Positions 15,020-17,532 of a stretch of 17,532 nt of DNA are shown here, piece by piece. A model generated the notes under the pieces. The model saw nothing but the letters and a program-made list of their open reading frames with translations. It ran no database searches and was not told the origin of the DNA. Each line of letters begins with the position of its first letter. Within the stretch, counting starts at the first letter, position 1. This stretch comes from Alphaproteobacteria bacterium (GTDB lineage: Bacteria; Pseudomonadota; Alphaproteobacteria; Rhodobacterales; Rhodobacteraceae). Made by a program: the position numbers and the translations under genes. The stretch lies in assembly GCA_003695135.1 (NCBI GenBank), contig RFIR01000412.1, positions 1 to 17,532 of the forward strand, written 5' to 3'.

Positions 15020-16303
15020 ATGCCGGGCCGGTGGCGTGCCGCGGTGCTGGCCGCGCTGGGGGCGCTGGCAGGCGTGGTCGCGCAGGCCCAGGATTTCACC
15101 ACGCTGAAGGGCCATGGCGGGCCGGTCACCGCGATCGCGGTCTCGCCTTCGGGGCAGGTGCTGACCGCGAGCTTCGACAATTCGCTGGGGCTGTGGCAGG
15201 GCCGGGTGCCGCGCTGGCTGGAAGGCCATGACGCCGCGGTGACCGCGGCGATCTTCACCAATGACGGGGTGCCGGTCAGCGGCAGCGACGACTTCACCGT
15301 GCGGATCTGGGGCGAGGCGCCCCGCATCCTCGGCAGCCATCGCGGCAAGGTCACCGCGCTCGCCGCCTCGCCCGATGGCCGGTATGTCGCCTCGGCGAGC
15401 TGGGACGGCACCATCCGGCTGTGGCCGCTGGTCCCGGGCGAGGCGGCGCGGCAGCTCGCCGATCCCGGCGCCGGGGTCAATGCGCTGGCCTTCGATGCCG
15501 TCGGGCGGCTGTTCGCCGGCACGCTGGACGGGCGGCTGATCCGCTATGACGAGGCCGCCTCGATGCCGGTGCCGCTGGCACGCCACGGCTTCGGCATCAA
15601 CGAGCTGGTGGCCGGTCCGGGCTGGGTCGCCTATGGCGCGGTCGATGGCGGCACCCGTGTCATCGACCCCGAGAACGGGGCGCTGATCGCCGATTTCACC
15701 CTCGAACGCCGGCCGATCCTGGCCCTTGCCTGGCACCGCGGAACCGACCAGCTGGCGGTGGGCGACGGTCAGGGCTACATCATGATCATCGACACCGCGC
15801 GCTGGCGCATCGCCCGCGATTTCCGTGCCACGCGGCGCGGGCCGGTCTGGGCACTGGCCTTTTCGACGGATGGCAAGGTGATTTATGCCGGCGGGCTCGA
15901 CGATGTCGCCTATGCCTGGCCGGTGGCGCTGCTCGACCGTTTCGACCCCGCCAATGCCATCCGCAGCACGGTGCCGCGCGCCGAGGCCGAGATGCCCAAC
16001 GGCCAGCGGCAATTCGTCCGCCGCTGCTCGATCTGCCATGCGCTGGATGCGGGGCCGTCGCGCAAGGCCGGCCCCAGCCTGCACGGCCTCTTCGGCCGCC
16101 GCGCCGGCACGCTGGCGGGCTATCCCTATTCTCCGACGCTCAAGGGTTCGGACATCGTGTGGAACGAGGCGACGGTGGATGCGCTGTTCGGCGAGGGGCC
16201 GGACCGCTTCATTCCAGGCTCCAAGATGCCGACCCAGGTGATCGCGGCGCCGGAGGACCGCGCCGATCTGATCGCCTATCTCAGGCGCGCGACCAGCGAG
16301 TAA
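15020..16303 (+). CDS. Secreted WD40-repeat / cytochrome c fusion protein
   Basis: 427 residues. Residues 1-23 are a Sec signal (AVLAALGALAGVVAQAQ), so it is periplasmic. Residues 28-302 form a WD40 propeller; repeat ends such as GLWQ, RIWG, RLWP and YAWP and starts such as GHGGPVTAIA, GHDAAVTAAI and SHRGKVTALA are visible, about seven blades. Residues 325-427 are a class I, mitochondrial-type cytochrome c: CSICH at 336-340, GPSLHGLFGRRAG at about 351-363 and the distal Met in PGSKMP (M403). Only 5 nt separate it from the Fe-S protein stop. It is a plausible periplasmic electron acceptor or docking protein of the formate system; this is inferred from position. ATG at 15020; upstream in-frame codons lie within the previous gene. 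Confidence 0.88.
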   Translation: MPGRWRAAVLAALGALAGVVAQAQDFTTLKGHGGPVTAIAVSPSGQVLTASFDNSLGLWQGRVPRWLEGHDAAVTAAIFTNDGVPVSGSDDFTVRIWGEAPRILGSHRGKVTALAASPDGRYVASASWDGTIRLWPLVPGEAARQLADPGAGVNALAFDAVGRLFAGTLDGRLIRYDEAASMPVPLARHGFGINELVAGPGWVAYGAVDGGTRVIDPENGALIADFTLERRPILALAWHRGTDQLAVGDGQGYIMIIDTARWRIARDFRATRRGPVWALAFSTDGKVIYAGGLDDVAYAWPVALLDRFDPANAIRSTVPRAEAEMPNGQRQFVRRCSICHALDAGPSRKAGPSLHGLFGRRAGTLAGYPYSPTLKGSDIVWNEATVDALFGEGPDRFIPGSKMPTQVIAAPEDRADLIAYLRRATSE

Positions 16304-16378
16304 GCCAGCAAGTGAGGCGGTGCCCGGCCGCGGTCGCGCCGGTGCGCGATGGCTGTGCATCGAGCCGCCCCGGCACCG

Positions 16379-16403
16379 GGTGCGCCATGAATGCGCACCC
16401 TAC
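16379..16403 (-). repeat. REP element (GTAG plus perfect hairpin), copy 4
   Basis: On the minus strand: GTAG, GGTGCGC, loop ATTCATG, GCGCACC; all seven pairs intact. It lies 76 nt after the WD40-cytochrome stop, where it may also act as transcript end or stabiliser. Confidence 0.85.
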
Positions 16404-16478
16404 GGGCGTTGCGGTGAATGTTTCGATACGCAGGGCGGCGCAGGGGCCGGTATCGCCGGGGAAAGCTTTTGGAAGAAA

Positions 16479-16533
16479 CCCCTGCAAGACAGGACGCAGG
16501 CGAATGCCCGGAATGTGCGAGGTCTTGCAGGGG
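16479..16533. repeat. 12-bp perfect inverted repeat
   Basis: CCCCTGCAAGAC (16479-16490) and GTCTTGCAGGGG (16522-16533) flank a 31-nt loop containing GCGAATGCCCG. The loop and right arm reappear, inverted and diverged, in repeat A at about 5690-5760, where the arms no longer pair well. It belongs to the same repeat family. Confidence 0.75.
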
Positions 16534-16565
16534 TCATGGTCGCGTGCGCGTAAAACAATTTTCGA

Positions 16566-16870
16566 GAGACCTCTGCAAAACTCAACCGGCCAGACCCGGG
16601 CGTTCCGCGCGGGCGCCACGAAATTGTGGCGCCAGTTGCGCTGTTTCTGTTTTCACTGTTGATTGATAAATATCGATTGCGAAGTTATTTCCCAATTATT
16701 TTAAGTGTGCACAGATATGATCCTGTTGAACCCTCATGCATTCAGGATGCCCGCCTGCATCCGGGTTTTGTAGTGGTTTTTTAAGTAATTCCCCAATCAA
16801 TATTTACCATGCAACAACGACAATTATCGCAACATGATCGGTGCCGCATTTTGCGGCGCCCGGGTGCGGT
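16566..16870. repeat. Mosaic intergenic repeat, copy B (right of the fdh cluster)
   Basis: Collinear with copy A: CAGACCC (16591), hairpin GGCGCCAC-GAAATT-GTGGCGCC (16612-16633), TTCACTGTTGATTG (16652) and TGCATTCA (16737). The element is itself a long imperfect inverted repeat: GATAAATATCGATTG (from 16665) matches the complement of CCAATCAATATTTACC (16793-16808), and the left hairpin is mirrored by GGTGCCGC-ATTTT-GCGGCGCC ending near 16860. This is a MITE-like architecture of about 250-280 nt, too short and stop-rich to code. Confidence 0.7.
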
Positions 16871-16952
16871 TTCGGGGTTCGAGTATTTGAACCAAGAAGA
16901 AGGAAGTGTTTCTGTCGCTGCTCGGCAAGCCGGCGGGACGGCAGGAACACCC

Positions 16953-17009
16953 GTAGGGTGCGCATTCATGGCGCACCCGCATTCATGGCGCACCCGCATT
17001 CATGGCGCG
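16953..17009 (+). repeat. REP element with tandem 17-bp amplification, copy 5
   Basis: GTAG (16953-16956) and a perfect hairpin GGTGCGC-ATTCATG-GCGCACC (16957-16977) are followed by direct repetition of the 17-bp unit GCATTCATGGCGCACCC at 16962-16978 and 16979-16995, plus a 13-base partial third unit from 16996. The third unit runs into the 3' end of the DUF2478 gene and supplies its stop codon. Orientation is opposite to copy 4. Confidence 0.85.
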
Positions 17010-17530
17010 GCGGCGCCCTCGGCTTCGGCGAGCATTGCCATCACCCGGGCGAACAGCGCCTCGGCCTCGGCCGGCAGCTCCTCGGCCAGCCCGCCGGAAT
17101 AGTCGAGAAAGGCCGGCAGCACGCCCTCGCCCACCGCGGTCGCCACCGGAATCCCGGCGGCCAGCGCATCGCCGATCAGCGGGCGGAAGCCGTGGCCCTC
17201 CGCCTCCTGCTTGCCGAACTTGTTGATCACCACGATCTGCGCGCCGCCGGCCAGCGCGGCGGCCACCAGCGCCACCGCGCGTTCCAGCCCGTCGGCATCC
17301 AGCCGGCAGCTTTTCGACTCCGCGCCCAGATCCTGGCTGATCGGCACCACCGCATCGGCGCCCAGCACGTGCAGATCCATCTCGCAGCGCCGGGCGGGGT
17401 CGGATTCGCGATTGACCTGCACCGCGCCGGCGACGCTGACCCCGGCTGCGCGCAGCCGTTCCACCAGCCCGGCCATCAGCCGGTCGGAGGCGCCGCGCCC
17501 GTCGGTCCTGACATAGCCCAGCATGGCCAT
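17000..17530 (-). CDS. DUF2478 domain-containing protein
   Basis: 176 residues from the ATG at 17528-17530; the window ends two bases further, so a start upstream cannot be excluded, and the ATG at 17522-17524 is an alternative. Family marks: the N-terminal GYVRTDGRGASDRLMAGL, RCEMDLHVLG at about 49-58, SKSCRLDADGLE at 72-83 and the signature VVINKFGKQEAEGHGFRP at 100-117. No signal peptide. DUF2478 proteins look like small P-loop-type NTPases without a normal Walker A at the start; I recall them near molybdate transport or molybdoenzyme genes, which would fit the neighbouring FDH, but function is unknown. The TGA stop (17000-17002) and last residues GAAAP come from the REP array. Confidence 0.85.
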   Translation of the reverse strand: MAMLGYVRTDGRGASDRLMAGLVERLRAAGVSVAGAVQVNRESDPARRCEMDLHVLGADAVVPISQDLGAESKSCRLDADGLERAVALVAAALAGGAQIVVINKFGKQEAEGHGFRPLIGDALAAGIPVATAVGEGVLPAFLDYSGGLAEELPAEAEALFARVMAMLAEAEGAAAP

Positions 17531-17532
17531 CC

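Larger units (their letters stand above)
16304..16999. other. Gene-free region right of the fdh operon
   Basis: About 700 nt with no credible gene between the convergent ends of the WD40-cytochrome and DUF2478 genes. It holds a REP(-) hairpin, a 12-bp inverted repeat, mosaic repeat B and a tandem REP(+) array, listed separately. The AT-rich stretch at 16640-16830 stands out from the GC-rich neighbourhood. The REP hairpin at 16379-16399 may end the fdh transcript. Confidence 0.7.

Noticed and set aside
16159..16662. Plus-strand frame over the end of the WD40-cytochrome gene and the repeats
   Set aside because: It overlaps a clear cytochrome c domain in another frame and continues through REP and repeat sequence; no conserved protein features.
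16962..17009. Short CRISPR-like array
   Set aside because: The 17-bp units are adjacent without unique spacers; this is a tandem REP duplication.

Overview
The window is high-GC DNA from an alphaproteobacterium, most likely of the Rhodobacteraceae/Paracoccaceae. The reasons are the protein sequences, the DUF4444-type biotin/lipoate ligase next to an Mrp/ApbC ATPase and a DUF6494 protein, and the frequent GTG starts. This placement is inferred from recognised families; no database was searched.

Layout from left to right: (1) 1-1838, minus strand: partial biotin/lipoate ligase-family gene, mrp/apbC, DUF6494. (2) 2189-2944, plus: a secreted monoheme cytochrome c whose N-terminal part looks like a shortened tungstate/molybdate-type solute-binding protein. 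(3) 3142-5106, minus: a 654-residue polyferredoxin of the kind linked to fdh loci. (4) 5107-5954, no intact gene: an IS110-type transposase remnant, REP hairpins and a mosaic intergenic repeat. (5) 5955-16303, plus: a formate dehydrogenase operon encoding DUF3305, DUF3306, a TorD-family chaperone, the small TAT protein FdhX, FdhA (cysteine in place of selenocysteine), FdhB, FdhC, a NarI-like cytochrome b, an HdrD/GlpC-like Fe-S protein and a secreted WD40-cytochrome c fusion. (6) 16304-16999, no gene: a second copy of the same kind of repeat and REP array. (7) 17000-17530, minus: a DUF2478 protein whose stop codon lies inside a tandem REP repeat.

How the genes may work together: FdhA (Mo/W-bis-MGD plus one Fe-S cluster), FdhB (four Fe-S clusters) and FdhC (diheme cytochrome b) form a periplasm-facing, TAT-exported, membrane-bound formate dehydrogenase. 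TorD, DUF3305, DUF3306, FdhX and the polyferredoxin are the usual accessory set. Downstream, four cistrons in a row (fdhC, NarI-like, Fe-S protein, WD40-cytochrome c) overlap or nearly touch. This suggests that electrons from formate or quinol are also handled by a DsrMK/HdrDE-like membrane module and a periplasmic cytochrome c. No fdhD, fdhE, molybdopterin-synthesis or selenocysteine genes lie in the window.

Most unusual points: the NarI-like/HdrD-like pair and WD40-cytochrome fused into the fdh operon; the solute-binding-protein/cytochrome c chimera; and the matching REP(-)-repeat-REP(+) arrays on both sides of the fdh cluster, which also carry a covarying hairpin and an IS110 remnant.
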